DNA of 64,000 nucleotides from JAVVEZ01 sp032250895 (GTDB lineage: Bacteria > Pseudomonadota > Gammaproteobacteria > Pseudomonadales > Pseudohongiellaceae): contig JAVVEZ010000001.1 of the NCBI GenBank assembly GCA_032250895.1, forward strand, positions 32,291 through 96,290, in the 5' to 3' direction. Position 1 is the first letter of the stretch; the number at the start of each line of letters is the position of its first letter. The notes below the pieces were generated by a model. The model did not search any database and was not told the DNA's origin. It worked only from the letters and a program-made list of their open reading frames with translations. This document shows, in pieces, positions 36,214 through 45,568 of the stretch. A program made the translations under genes and the position numbers.

Positions 36214-37299
36214 TTGGCACAGATGAAAACCACCGGCCCCCTGCGTGGCCTGAAAGTTCTCGAATTCGCCGGCCTCGGCCCGGCACCGTTTTGCGGCATG
36301 CTGTTGGCGGACATGGGCGCCGATGTCATACGTATCGATCGCCCTGAAAGCCGTTATGAGGCCGCCGATGTGGAGGCGCGCGGACGGACGTCCGTTCGCC
36401 TTGATCTCAAAGATCCGGAGCAGAAGCAGCAGGCCATGGCACTCGTCAGCAGGGCCGATATCCTGATCGAGGGTTTCCGTCCCGGTGTTATGGAGCGCCT
36501 GGGCCTGGGGCCTGAGACTGCACTGGCACTGAATCCGAAACTGGTCTATGGCCGCATGACCGGTTGGGGGCAGACCGGGCCGCTGTCCGGCAAAGCCGGA
36601 CATGATCTGAATTATCTGGCACTCACCGGTGCGCTGCATGCGATCGGCAGCAGGGAAAAACCGGCGATTCCGCTCAATCTCATCGCCGACTTTGGCGGTG
36701 GTGCCCTCTATTTGGCCATGGGCGTATTGGCTGCGCTGCACCATGCCAGGCAAAACGGCCAGGGCCAGGTGGTCGATTGCGCAATGACGGAAGGGGTCAT
36801 CTCCATGCTGGGCATGATCTATGGCGATTTCGCGGCAGCACGCTGGCACGATCAGCGCGAGAGCAATGTCATCGATGGCGCGGCGCCTTTCTACAATGTG
36901 TATCCGTGCCGCGACGACAGGTGGCTCAGTGTCGCCTGTATCGAAGCACCGTTTTATCAGGCCTTTCTGCAGGCGGCGGGAATCAGCGATGAGCTGTTTC
37001 GTGAGCAGTGGAATGAAAGCCTGTGGCCGGCGCAGAAGCAGGTTCTGGAAATCCTGTTCCGGAGCCGCAGCAGGGATGAATGGTGTGCCGTGTTTGCAGA
37101 ATATGACGCCTGTGTAACGCCGGTGCTGAGTCTGACGGAAGCACCCCAGCATCCGCACAACCAGGCGCGCCAGAGTTTCATCAGCGCTGCCGGCATCACC
37201 CAGCCGGCACCGGCTCCCAGGTTCAGTGCAACGGCGAGTGCGGTCCAGACCGAGACCAGAGAGCTGTCGGTGCAGGCGCTCATCGATTCATGGCAATAG
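36214..37299 (+). CDS. CaiB/BaiF CoA-transferase family, alpha-methylacyl-CoA racemase-like
   Basis: 361 residues. LEFAGLGPAPFCGMLLADMGADVIRIDRPE-type opening (about 14-40) and the catalytic pair His about 130 in GHDLNYL and Asp about 159 in IADFGGG are those of alpha-methylacyl-CoA racemases, which interconvert 2R/2S-methyl-branched acyl-CoAs. CoA-transferases of the same fold instead use an Asp earlier in the chain. The TTG at 36214 has AAGGG 7 nt upstream; the ATG at 36223 is the alternative. It follows the ligase by 10 nt. Confidence 0.88.
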   Translation: MAQMKTTGPLRGLKVLEFAGLGPAPFCGMLLADMGADVIRIDRPESRYEAADVEARGRTSVRLDLKDPEQKQQAMALVSRADILIEGFRPGVMERLGLGPETALALNPKLVYGRMTGWGQTGPLSGKAGHDLNYLALTGALHAIGSREKPAIPLNLIADFGGGALYLAMGVLAALHHARQNGQGQVVDCAMTEGVISMLGMIYGDFAAARWHDQRESNVIDGAAPFYNVYPCRDDRWLSVACIEAPFYQAFLQAAGISDELFREQWNESLWPAQKQVLEILFRSRSRDEWCAVFAEYDACVTPVLSLTEAPQHPHNQARQSFISAAGITQPAPAPRFSATASAVQTETRELSVQALIDSWQ

Positions 37300-37372
37300 G
37301 GCCCTGGCATCAAAAAACGCTTTTCTGCAAGGGAACTGCGCAGGAATGGCGGTTGAGAACAGTCCTTGAAAG

Positions 37373-38254
37373 CTATTTTTTTTGCTGTAAACGTGTGCCC
37401 TTGGCATCACGCACCACGTAGCCGCCACCGGGGTCGGCAAAATGACTGCCGATGATGTAGGTGTCCGTGTTGACCACGTCGGCAACAAATTTGCTGCGGG
37501 TCTGGCAGGCGACCTCGGGCAGCATATCGAAGCGAACCCTGTCTTCCGGCAGCGCCAGTTGGATGGGATGGTGCAGCATGTCGCCGGTCATCACGGCGCG
37601 TTCACCCCGGGATTCGATGATGACGCTGACATGGCCCGGGGTATGGCCGGGGCTGGGCATCAGGCTCAGTTCCGGGCAGACCTTGTGTTCAGGCTCGATC
37701 AGGTCCACCAGCCCGGCATCGACCACCGGCTGCACGGAATCGTACATATGGTTGAGGTCGTGATAGCCCTTGGTTTCCTTCAGCATCATCCAGTGCTCGT
37801 ATTCCTGGCGGCCGAACAGATAACGCGCATTGGGAAAGGTCGGCACCCACTGACCTGCGACCCGATGGGTGTTCCAGCCCACGTGATCGAAGTGCAGATG
37901 CGTACACAGCACCGTATCGATGGATTCGGGTGTGAAACCGGCATGCGCCAGGTCTTCCATGAAACTGGTATGCATGTTGGTAAACACCGGAAACTCGCGT
38001 TCGCGATCATTGCCGATACAGGTATCGAGCATGATCCGGCGATCCCTGGTGCGCATTACGAAGCACTGGAAGGAGATGATCATCCTGCCGTCCTGGGTGG
38101 CCCAATGGGGTTGCAGCCAGGGATAACTCAGCACCGTTTCGGGTGTGGCATCTGCGAGCAGCATGCTGATGTCGTCTTCCCAGTTGTTGACTTCGACGAT
38201 GCGGGTGATTTCGACATCGCCGATCTGCCAGGTTTTCATGGTTTCTATTGCCAT
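37373..38254 (-). CDS. Metallo-beta-lactamase-fold hydrolase
   Basis: 293 residues. The zinc motif THLHFDHVGW places ligands His119, His121, Asp123 and His124. A further His lies in PSPGHTPGH, an Asp in MTGDMLHH, and a final His in GSHFADP, so the dinuclear site looks complete. The sequence resembles quorum-quenching lactonase/alkylsulfatase-like members, but class cannot be fixed. AAAGGAG precedes the ATG. It converges with the racemase gene and is in line with the GMC gene upstream of it, so it is likely co-transcribed with that oxidoreductase. Confidence 0.88.
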   Translation of the reverse strand: MAIETMKTWQIGDVEITRIVEVNNWEDDISMLLADATPETVLSYPWLQPHWATQDGRMIISFQCFVMRTRDRRIMLDTCIGNDREREFPVFTNMHTSFMEDLAHAGFTPESIDTVLCTHLHFDHVGWNTHRVAGQWVPTFPNARYLFGRQEYEHWMMLKETKGYHDLNHMYDSVQPVVDAGLVDLIEPEHKVCPELSLMPSPGHTPGHVSVIIESRGERAVMTGDMLHHPIQLALPEDRVRFDMLPEVACQTRSKFVADVVNTDTYIIGSHFADPGGGYVVRDAKGTRLQQKK

Positions 38255-38303
38255 GTGTCATTCTCCTTTGTCACGACCGTAATGATTCAAGGAAGCGCCG
38301 CAT

Positions 38304-39950
38304 TCAACGCAATTCGCTCAGTGCTGCCGGTGCCGGCAGGGAAAGTATCATATCGGCGGCCTTTTCCGCGATGGCGACCACACTGGCATTGGTATTGCCA
38401 CCGACCAGGCGTGGATAGATGGACGCATCCGCCACGCGCAGGCCTTCGATGCCATGTACCTTCAGTTCGTGATCGACTACCGCATCCGCGCCGCTGCCCA
38501 TGCGGCAGGTGCCGCCGGGGTGATGCACAGTGGCCAGGGTGTCGCGCACATAGGCTTGCAGTGCGGCATCAGAGCTGATTGTTGCACCGGGCAGGCGTTC
38601 GTGAGCCTGGTAGGCCCTGAAGCCATCCTGTGCGCAGATCCTGCGCGCCAGTTTCAGGCCGCGCACCAAGGTGTCGATGTCGGTCTGGGCGCTGCCCAGT
38701 GCCGGGTCGATCAGCGGTGCAGACAGTGGATCGCTGCTGCTGATACTCACCGTACCCCGGCTTTCCGGGTACAGACAGACCAGGCTGATGGCAAAACCAT
38801 GCCCCAGCGGCAGCGGAAAGGCTCTGGTATTGCGGCGCGCCGGCTGGAATACCACCTGCATGTCGGGACGGTCCAGGCCCGGCATGGAACGGATGTAGGC
38901 ATTGGTTTCAAACAGATTGCTGCTCAGAGGGCCGCGTCGCGCCAGCAGGTATTCGAACCCGTTATAAATGTTGCGCAGACTGGCCTTCCAGGACAGCCCG
39001 TAGGACGTGCTGTCACGCATGTCCATGGCCACATAGGTGGCGGGATGATCGGCAAGGTGCTTGCCCACACCCGGCAGATGATGCACCGGTTTGATGCCGG
39101 CATTGTCGAGTTGCTTGCGGTCGCCGATACCGGAATGCAGCAGGATGTGGGGTGAATGGAAGGCCCCGGCGCTGAGAATGATTTCACGTCTGGCAGCAAG
39201 TGTCAGGCGGGTACTTTGTGTCTGCACTTCCACGGCATTGGCACGGCCGTTTTCCACCAGGATGCGGCGTGCCTGGGTAGTCGTCATCACGTGGAGGTTG
39301 GGGCGATCCAGCACCGGACGCAGATAGGCAGAGGCCGTGGAGACCCGGCGACCCCGGCTGATGGTGCCCTGGCGATAACCGTAACCTTCCGGTTCCGCCG
39401 TGTTGAAATCCTGGCAATGGGGAAAGCCCAGCGCCTGCATGCCCGCATTGAAGGCTTCACAGAGTCTGTTGGTGCGCTGCATGAAGCTCACGCTCATGGG
39501 CCCGCCCTGATGGTGATACGGTGAGTGTGGATAATCCGGGTTGTGCTCCGAACGCAGAAAGTAGGGCAGCAATTCGGCATAGCTCCAGCCCTTGTTGCCC
39601 TGCGCCGCCCAGTCATCAAAATCGCGGGCATTGCCACGGTAATAGGCCATGCCATTGATGGACCCTGTGCCGCCCAGCACCCTGCCGCGCGGCAGGGGAA
39701 TCTGACGCTGGCCCAGTGCCGGCTGCGGCGTGCTCACCAGACCCCAGCCAAAGCGCTCGCTCATGATGGCGGCGCCGACGGCGGCGGGGATATTGATATA
39801 GGGATGCTGCTCCGATGCGCCGGCCTCGATCAGGCAGACCTGGATATCGGGCTGCCCGGAAAGCCGTGCCGCGAGCACACAACCGGCAGTACCGGCGCCA
39901 ATGACGATGTAATCGTAGGTCGTGATGTGCTGCTGTCGTGCCGGGCTCAT
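38304..39950 (-). CDS. GMC family FAD-dependent alcohol oxidoreductase (copy 1)
   Basis: 548 residues. FAD dinucleotide motif VIGAGTAGCVLAARL, GMC signature 1 (PRGRVLGGTGSINGM), signature 2 (GAFHSPHILLHSGIG) and the C-terminal VHHPGGTCRMG / GGNTNAS with the catalytic His and Asn are all present. Related enzymes oxidise choline, aliphatic alcohols or polyethylene glycol. It is a paralogue of the GMC protein at 47318 in the same island, with long matching stretches. It is divergent from the serine hydrolase at 40102 and precedes the MBL-fold gene on its own strand. Confidence 0.93.
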   Translation of the reverse strand: MSPARQQHITTYDYIVIGAGTAGCVLAARLSGQPDIQVCLIEAGASEQHPYINIPAAVGAAIMSERFGWGLVSTPQPALGQRQIPLPRGRVLGGTGSINGMAYYRGNARDFDDWAAQGNKGWSYAELLPYFLRSEHNPDYPHSPYHHQGGPMSVSFMQRTNRLCEAFNAGMQALGFPHCQDFNTAEPEGYGYRQGTISRGRRVSTASAYLRPVLDRPNLHVMTTTQARRILVENGRANAVEVQTQSTRLTLAARREIILSAGAFHSPHILLHSGIGDRKQLDNAGIKPVHHLPGVGKHLADHPATYVAMDMRDSTSYGLSWKASLRNIYNGFEYLLARRGPLSSNLFETNAYIRSMPGLDRPDMQVVFQPARRNTRAFPLPLGHGFAISLVCLYPESRGTVSISSSDPLSAPLIDPALGSAQTDIDTLVRGLKLARRICAQDGFRAYQAHERLPGATISSDAALQAYVRDTLATVHHPGGTCRMGSGADAVVDHELKVHGIEGLRVADASIYPRLVGGNTNASVVAIAEKAADMILSLPAPAALSELR

Positions 39951-39975
39951 ACAGTAAAGTATCGCGAATGGGGGA

Positions 39976-39988
39976 CGGTCGAAGACCG
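39976..39988. promoter_or_regulatory. Small palindrome in the GMC/serine hydrolase divergent gap
   Basis: CGGTC-gaa-GACCG, a perfect 5-bp inverted repeat in the 151-nt region between divergent genes. It is a possible operator for a local regulator, although no regulator gene is nearby. Confidence 0.25.
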
Positions 39989-40045
39989 GTTATGGATAGA
40001 TAAGCTAGCAGGTAAAACCGCCCGGTGGAAGGTAGTCCGTAAAAG

Positions 40046-40074
40046 TTGCTCTATAAAAACAATCCCGCTATCTT
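40046..40074 (+). promoter_or_regulatory. Candidate promoter of the serine hydrolase gene
   Basis: TTGCTC (40046-40051), a 17-nt spacer and TATCTT (40069-40074), ending 28 nt before the ATG at 40102. Confidence 0.35.
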
Positions 40075-40101
40075 TGGGCGCTCAGAACCCGAGGATGCCC
40101 G

Positions 40102-41292
40102 ATGGAATTCAACGAAATCATTACTGCGCACGGCGCCAGCCATACCTTGCAGGGCCATTTTGAACCAGAATACCGCCCGGTGGTGGAGGCCTTTATCGAA
40201 AACTTCAAACAGGAGGATGAAGTCGGGGCGGCGGTCAGCATCATGTTGCAGGGCAAGACGGTGGTGGATCTCTACGGCGGTTGGCGCAATGCCGCCATGA
40301 GCACAGTCTGGGATGCCTCCACACTGGTGTGCATGATGTCGGTGGCGAAGGGCATCACGGCGATCTGCTTCAACATGCTGATCGATCGTGCTTTGGTGCA
40401 TCCGGATGACCCGGTCATCAAGTACTGGCCGGAATATGGCCACAATGGCAAGGAAAAGACCCTGATTCGGCACTTCCTCGATCACACCGCTGCGGTACCG
40501 GTGCTGACCACCAACAAACTCTGGCCGGGCGCCATGTTTGATCGCGAGGCCATCATTCATGCGCTGGAAGAACAGGAGCCGCTGTGGGAAATTGGCACCC
40601 AGGCCGCCTATCATGTGCATCACCAGGGCTTCCTGCTGGGAGAAATCATGCGCCGCATCACCGGCATGACCGTGGGCCCCTTTTTGCGCCAGGAAGTGGC
40701 CGGCCCCCTGCGAGCCGAGTACTACATTGGCAACATGAGTGCTGCCGAGCAGGCGCTGGTGGCGGAAGTGATGCCAAACATGAACGCGCGCCTGTTCGCC
40801 GCCAAGGATCATGAGGAAGACAGTTCATTGCGGGCACTGGCCTTCAAACAGAATCCGGATGAAGCCTGGGCCACCACGATGAACAGCCGGATCTGGCGCG
40901 AGGCCGAAATTGCCAGTGGCAACGGTCATGGCAATGCCCGTGGCGTGGCGCGCATCTATGGTGCCCTGGGCAATGGCGGCGAACTCGATGGTGTGCGGCT
41001 GATGAGCAAGGCAGGCATCGAAGCCATGATCACCGAGCAGCACAATCAAATGGAATTGTTGCAGGACCGTCCCTACCACCAGGCCCTGGGCATTCTGCTC
41101 AATACTCCGGAAGCGGTGTATATGGGACCCAACAGGCGCAGTTTCGGTCATCATGGCATCGGCGGCTCCATTGGTTTCTGTGATCCCGATGCCGGCATTG
41201 GTTTTTCCTATGCCTGCAACAAGATGCATGCGGTGGGCACCAACGGTCCACGTGCGGCAAGGCTGATCGATGCCCTGTACCGTTGTGGCTAA
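40102..41292 (+). CDS. Serine hydrolase, class C beta-lactamase/EstB-like (copy 1)
   Basis: 396 residues of the beta-lactamase (Pfam Beta-lactamase) fold. Ser80-x-x-Lys83 in MMSVAKGITA is the nucleophile motif, Tyr about 170 in YHVHHQG is the general base, and HHGIGGS replaces the KTG box. The latter two are typical of EstB/class VIII esterases rather than true beta-lactamases. No signal peptide is seen, so it is probably cytoplasmic and acts on esters or lactones. GAGGA precedes the ATG. Confidence 0.88.
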   Translation: MEFNEIITAHGASHTLQGHFEPEYRPVVEAFIENFKQEDEVGAAVSIMLQGKTVVDLYGGWRNAAMSTVWDASTLVCMMSVAKGITAICFNMLIDRALVHPDDPVIKYWPEYGHNGKEKTLIRHFLDHTAAVPVLTTNKLWPGAMFDREAIIHALEEQEPLWEIGTQAAYHVHHQGFLLGEIMRRITGMTVGPFLRQEVAGPLRAEYYIGNMSAAEQALVAEVMPNMNARLFAAKDHEEDSSLRALAFKQNPDEAWATTMNSRIWREAEIASGNGHGNARGVARIYGALGNGGELDGVRLMSKAGIEAMITEQHNQMELLQDRPYHQALGILLNTPEAVYMGPNRRSFGHHGIGGSIGFCDPDAGIGFSYACNKMHAVGTNGPRAARLIDALYRCG

Positions 41293-41409
41293 ACCGGACT
41301 TCGAAAGTTCGGGAGCCCACAGACCGGCGCATCCTAGACAGGGCACTGGACAAAAGCGTCATTGCTCGGCAGACTGCATTCTGATTTCATAACATCAATG
41401 GAGGGTCCG

Positions 41410-42030
41410 ATGACTGCAATGGCACAAAAAATAACGCATGATCCCAATTTCAAGGTGAAGACCCAGGGTCTGCATCACGCCGCTTATCTTACCAAAGACA
41501 TGGACGCGACCGTCCAGTTTTATAACAAGGTGCTCGATATGCCACTGGTGGTGACCCTGGCGCTGCCGTCGCCGGACCCCTTTGCTGGCCAGATCAAGGT
41601 GCGCGGTGATGTCGCTGGCACCCGCCACTATTTCTTCGATTGTGGTCAAGGCGCCTGCCTGGCGTTTTTTTCATGGAACGAAACCTTCGGTGATACCAGC
41701 GCGGAGCTCGGTGTGATGCACCATGTATCGCTCAATATAGGCTCCGAGGAGGAGCTTTATGCGATGAAGGCCAAACTGGAAGCCAATGATATTGAAGTGT
41801 CGAATGTGATAGACCATTTTTTCTGCAAGTCGATCTATTTTCGTGATCCCAATGGCCTGTATCTTGAATATTCAGTCACGACGCTCGAATATACCGAAAA
41901 TACGCCTTTCCTCGAAGATCCCAATCCGGTCAGGGAGGCGGTGAAGGTACTGGGCGACAAGATGGAGAAATACAAGACAAAATTCCGTGAAGGCCATGAT
42001 TTCGTCGACGCGGGCAACAAGAAGCAGTAA
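41410..42030 (+). CDS. VOC family metal-dependent protein (glyoxalase/dioxygenase-like)
   Basis: 206 residues from the ATG at 41410, which has GGAGGG just upstream; the in-frame ATG at 41362 lacks one. The vicinal-oxygen-chelate fold shows LHHAAYLTKD (His 22-23), MHHVSLNI (His 104-105) and LYLEYSV (Glu153), a His-His-Glu metal triad as in extradiol dioxygenases and glyoxalases. A ring-cleavage or lyase role in the island is possible, but no specific substrate is supported. It is closed by a strong terminator. Confidence 0.85.
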   Translation: MTAMAQKITHDPNFKVKTQGLHHAAYLTKDMDATVQFYNKVLDMPLVVTLALPSPDPFAGQIKVRGDVAGTRHYFFDCGQGACLAFFSWNETFGDTSAELGVMHHVSLNIGSEEELYAMKAKLEANDIEVSNVIDHFFCKSIYFRDPNGLYLEYSVTTLEYTENTPFLEDPNPVREAVKVLGDKMEKYKTKFREGHDFVDAGNKKQ

Positions 42031-42041
42031 GCAAGCACCGG

Positions 42042-42082
42042 CACGCGGGTCGAGCACGACGTCGACCCGCGTGTTCCTTTTT
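42042..42082 (+). terminator. Intrinsic terminator after the VOC gene
   Basis: A 12-bp GC-rich stem, 42042-42053 against 42062-42073 (CACGCGGGTCGA / TCGACCCGCGTG), with an 8-nt loop and a T-rich tract afterwards. It separates the VOC gene from the TonB-domain gene. Confidence 0.85.
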
Positions 42083-42142
42083 CTTCTGGATTTAAACTCT
42101 GACATCCTTGTAAAAAAACAATTATATTGGAGGAATTACACG

Positions 42143-43309
42143 ATGAACGGTCTCAAAGCCAGCCTTCATGTCATCCTCGCGGCAGCCACTATGTTCTCTA
42201 TTACGGTGGAGGCACAGCCGCCGGTTTTTGTCCAGCCGCAAGCCCTGTCACAAGAAGGCCGTTTCATGCCGGGCTCGGGCAATGAAGCCATTGTGAGAAC
42301 CCGCTATACCGTCAAGGCGGATGGCACCACGGACGACATTGAGATTCTTGGTGGTTTTAGCAATCAGTCCCTGGACAACACGCTGCGTCAGACCATACGC
42401 AATTGGACCTTTACCCCGGGCACCGTCAATGGTGAAGCAGCAGATTTTTACAACCAGGAATATACCTTCAGCATTCGTGTCAATCCGAATGCCCCCGCAG
42501 TACCCGCATTGCCGCCCGGAGGCAGACGACGTGGCGCGCCGCCTGCCCAAAATACGGCTGCTGGAGAAAACGCCGAGGCTTCTCCTTCCTCTCAGATCCT
42601 GGACTTGAGCAAGGTCCCAGCTCCCGAGCTGGCGCTGTCATCCGGTGTCAGGGAAGAATTTGACAAGATCACTGCCATGGTTGCCGAGAAAGACCATGAC
42701 AAGGCATTGAAGGCAGTAGACAAACTGATACGCAGGGAACTGCACAGCGTCTTTGATTACTGCCTGGCCCAGGAGATGAAATCAAGCATTCTGATGGCAA
42801 TGGAGAAGCCTTTTGAAGCCCTGGAGGCCAGTAAACTGGCGACCGTGGGTGCCGAGAATGCCCAGGGTGGATTCGACCATTTCCTGACGCCGGATATTCT
42901 CGAGGATGCCCTGCGCAAGAAGTTCCTGCTGGCCGCCACGCTCAGGCAAGCAGCGCTTGCCTGGGAAACCTATGAATTGCTCCAGAGCCGGTTTTCCCTG
43001 GCACCGGATGACAAGATTCATGAGCAGGCCAGAACTATCCGGTCCCTGCTGGACTCTCCCGAGCCACTGCCGCTGCTCGCGAAAATCGACGATGACAAGT
43101 GGACCTACACACCCGTCCGGCGCATCTTCACCGTGACCAATGTCGATGGCAGGCTCAGCCGCATCGATGCCCGCTGTGAACGCAAGAACCTGCAACTGGA
43201 GTATCAGGCGGATGTGGACTGGACCCTGCCAGAAGCTCTGGGTCGCTGCCAGTTGGATTTCGTGGGCAAGAACGGCACGCAGTTTACGGTGTATGAATTT
43301 ACCGAATGA
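42143..43309 (+). CDS. Exported protein with N-terminal TonB C-terminal-like domain
   Basis: 388 residues from the ATG at 42143 (GGAGG upstream); the in-frame start at 41987 overlaps the VOC gene. The signal peptide ends near residue 24 (TVEAQ). Residues about 45-115 (RTRYTVKADGTTDDIEILGG, IRNWTFTPGTVNGEAADF) resemble the TonB C-terminal domain fold. The remainder is a helical, TPR-like region with no recognised motif. There is no membrane anchor or proline-rich linker, so it is not an ordinary TonB. Role unknown. Confidence 0.7.
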   Translation: MNGLKASLHVILAAATMFSITVEAQPPVFVQPQALSQEGRFMPGSGNEAIVRTRYTVKADGTTDDIEILGGFSNQSLDNTLRQTIRNWTFTPGTVNGEAADFYNQEYTFSIRVNPNAPAVPALPPGGRRRGAPPAQNTAAGENAEASPSSQILDLSKVPAPELALSSGVREEFDKITAMVAEKDHDKALKAVDKLIRRELHSVFDYCLAQEMKSSILMAMEKPFEALEASKLATVGAENAQGGFDHFLTPDILEDALRKKFLLAATLRQAALAWETYELLQSRFSLAPDDKIHEQARTIRSLLDSPEPLPLLAKIDDDKWTYTPVRRIFTVTNVDGRLSRIDARCERKNLQLEYQADVDWTLPEALGRCQLDFVGKNGTQFTVYEFTE

Positions 43310-43397
43310 AGTCGGTACCTGAAAAACGCACGTAGCGGGCTATCACCGTGAAAAAAATCTCGAACGCCGCCGCGTGTTCGCGGCAAAGTGGATGACA

Positions 43398-44285
43398 ATG
43401 AAAAAGAATGGAAAAGCAAAATTCTGTTTTGTTGCCTTGCTGCTGCTTGCATTCAACAGCCAGGCACAAAGCGGTTTTTCGGAACACAGGCTTGAATCAG
43501 CAGGTCAGACCCGCACTTACCGGGTGTATCTGCCGGAAAGTCATCAGCGTGAGGCTGTGCCATTGGTCTTCAGTTTTCACGGATCAGGTGGTGTACCACA
43601 GAATCAAGTCGATACCAGTCATTTCGATATACTTGCGGAACGACACGGTTTTGTTGCGGTTTTTCCTGCCGGGGCTTTTACCAATACGGTTACAGCCCGC
43701 AGCTGGAACGCAAATAGGGAAGCCGGTGTGGACGACGTGCAACTGGTACGGGACATCATCGAGGATGTCGCCGGCTATGTGAATATAGACCGCTCCAGAA
43801 TCTATGTTTCAGGCATGTCTGGCGGTGGCCGCATCAGTAGCCGCCTGGCCTGTGAACTTTCCGATATCCTGGCGGCGGCAGCGCCGGTGGCCGGATTGCA
43901 ATATCCTGACGGTTGTCTGCTCAAGCGCCCTGTGCCCATTATCACCTTTCATGGTATGGCCGACGCCGTCAACCAGTACCTTGTCAGCGAAAAATCCAGA
44001 CCCTATTGGCGCATGGGTGTGGAAACGGCATTGGACAAATGGCGGCAGGCCAATGGCTGTTCTCTGATCAACACCGCTGACCGCCTGTCACAGCATGTCA
44101 TGTTCTACAGCTGGACTGATTGTGACGACGGGGCAGACATTCACTTTTATCAAATTGATAATGGTGGCCACACCTGGCCTGGCTCTGATATTGATGACAC
44201 GGTGCCAGCGTTGGGTGTTGGCAACCAGGATATCGATGCCAGTGAATTGATCTGGGCATTTTTCAGCAAACACAGATTGCGCTGA
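43398..44285 (+). CDS. Secreted polyester-depolymerase-like (LpqC) esterase
   Basis: About 295 residues with a signal peptide ending near 23 (NSQAQ). Catalytic triad: Ser about 141 in SGMSGGGR, Asp about 189 in HGMADAVNQ, His about 258 in NGGHTWPGS. The oxyanion-side FSFHGSGG is also present. These are features of the PHB depolymerase/feruloyl esterase-like LpqC family. Starts at 43374 (GTG), 43392 and 43398 are all possible; the last gives the cleanest signal peptide. It may release acids in the periplasm that feed the neighbouring catabolic genes. Confidence 0.83.
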   Translation: MKKNGKAKFCFVALLLLAFNSQAQSGFSEHRLESAGQTRTYRVYLPESHQREAVPLVFSFHGSGGVPQNQVDTSHFDILAERHGFVAVFPAGAFTNTVTARSWNANREAGVDDVQLVRDIIEDVAGYVNIDRSRIYVSGMSGGGRISSRLACELSDILAAAAPVAGLQYPDGCLLKRPVPIITFHGMADAVNQYLVSEKSRPYWRMGVETALDKWRQANGCSLINTADRLSQHVMFYSWTDCDDGADIHFYQIDNGGHTWPGSDIDDTVPALGVGNQDIDASELIWAFFSKHRLR

Positions 44286-44290
44286 AGCGG

Positions 44291-44296
44291 TATAAT
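44291..44296 (+). promoter_or_regulatory. Candidate -10 box of the Bcr/CflA-like gene
   Basis: A perfect TATAAT, 52 nt before the TTG start. No good -35 box is at the right distance. Confidence 0.3.
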
Positions 44297-44347
44297 GCCG
44301 ACCTTCATCATGCCACTGGCGGCTTCGTCAGGGCCCTCTGTCTGGAA

Positions 44348-45568
44348 TTGAGTTTGAAATCGGATATTGTCAAGTTGGCTCTGGTCCTGGGATCATTGAG
44401 CTGGATCGGTCCTTTTGCCATCGATATGTACCTGCCTGCCATGCCGGTCATTGCACAGGACCTGGGGGCATCCGTGGCGGCTTCCCAGGCGACCTTGATG
44501 GCCTTCTTCATGTCCTTCGGTCTGAGTCAGTTGATCTATGGCCCGGCCTCCGATGTTTTCGGTCGCAAACCGCCGTTGTATTTCGGTCTGGTGGTGTTTG
44601 GTCTGGCTTCGCTGGGCTGTGCGCTGTCTCCAGGCATCGAGTGGTTGATTGCCATGCGGTTTTTCCAGGGGCTCGGGGCCGCAGCGGTGATGTCGATTCC
44701 GCGGGCGGTCATTCGCGATTGCTATACCGGCAACGACGCCACGCGTCTGATGTCCACCATCATGCTGCTGATCGCCATCTCACCCATGTTCGCGCCCTTG
44801 CTGGGTAGCGCCGTGATCGTGCCCTTCGGTTGGCGCGCCGTGTTCGTTGCCGTTGCGCTGGCAACGGTCATGGGTTTTTTGATGACGCGCTTCGGCCTGA
44901 AGGAAACCCTGAGCAAGGAGAAACGTAGACCGTTCAAAACTGAACAACTGCTGCGGGCTTTTGCTGTATTGTTTCGGGACAAGCACTACATGGGCCTGAC
45001 CCTGATCGGCGGCATGGGCATGGCCAGCTTCTTTGCCTTTCTGGCGACCAGTTCATTTCTGTACATGGATTATTATGGGCTCAGCTCCTTCCAGTACAGT
45101 CTTGCCTTTGCGCTGAATGCCTTTGGATTCTTCATGGCGAGCCAACTGGCCGCCAATCTGGAAGCACGCTTCGGCGCCATCAAGGTCATCAAGTCTGCCG
45201 TGGCCGGATACTTCTGCAGTGCCTGTTTGATGTTTGCCGTGGTGATGCTGGGTGCCGGGACGTTCCCCGTGCTGGTCGTGCTCCTGCTGACGACCTACGC
45301 TTTTCTCGGATTGGTGCTGCCGACCTCCATGGTGCTGGCCTTGGAAGACCATGGCCCGATTGCCGGCACCGCCTCGGCACTGGGAGGAACCCTGCAGATG
45401 ATGGTCGGTGCCGCCGCCATTGCCATCGTCAGCGCCGTATTTGATAACACACCCGTACCCTTGGTGATTGCGGTTGTCATCTGCGCGGCAATGGCCTTTA
45501 CGCTGTCCCTGAGTACGCTGAAAAGCCTGCCTTGTCAAAATAACAACCACGATGGAGGAGCCTGCTGA
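44348..45568 (+). CDS. Bcr/CflA family MFS efflux transporter
   Basis: 406 residues and 12 helices. The opening FAIDMYLPAMPVIAQDL and the loop YGPASDVFGRKPPLY are Bcr/CflA subfamily signatures; RFFQGLGAAAVMSIPRAVIRD is helix-4/5 motif C territory. Family members export bicyclomycin, sulfonamides, chloramphenicol or amino-acid derivatives, but no resistance phenotype can be assumed. The start is TTG at 44348 (GGAA upstream). Its stop abuts that of the SnoaL-like gene on the other strand. Confidence 0.88.
   Translation: MSLKSDIVKLALVLGSLSWIGPFAIDMYLPAMPVIAQDLGASVAASQATLMAFFMSFGLSQLIYGPASDVFGRKPPLYFGLVVFGLASLGCALSPGIEWLIAMRFFQGLGAAAVMSIPRAVIRDCYTGNDATRLMSTIMLLIAISPMFAPLLGSAVIVPFGWRAVFVAVALATVMGFLMTRFGLKETLSKEKRRPFKTEQLLRAFAVLFRDKHYMGLTLIGGMGMASFFAFLATSSFLYMDYYGLSSFQYSLAFALNAFGFFMASQLAANLEARFGAIKVIKSAVAGYFCSACLMFAVVMLGAGTFPVLVVLLLTTYAFLGLVLPTSMVLALEDHGPIAGTASALGGTLQMMVGAAAIAIVSAVFDNTPVPLVIAVVICAAMAFTLSLSTLKSLPCQNNNHDGGAC

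Noticed and set aside
37442..38578. Open frame opposite the MBL and GMC genes (378 codons)
   Set aside because: Antisense to two genes with complete catalytic motifs and with no recognisable domain of its own.
40102..41292. Reading the two serine hydrolases as antibiotic beta-lactamases
   Set aside because: They lack signal peptides and a KTG box, and resemble EstB-type esterases in a catabolic setting.
44348..45568. Calling the Bcr/CflA protein a resistance determinant
   Set aside because: The family has broad chromosomal roles and nothing in the sequence shows drug specificity.
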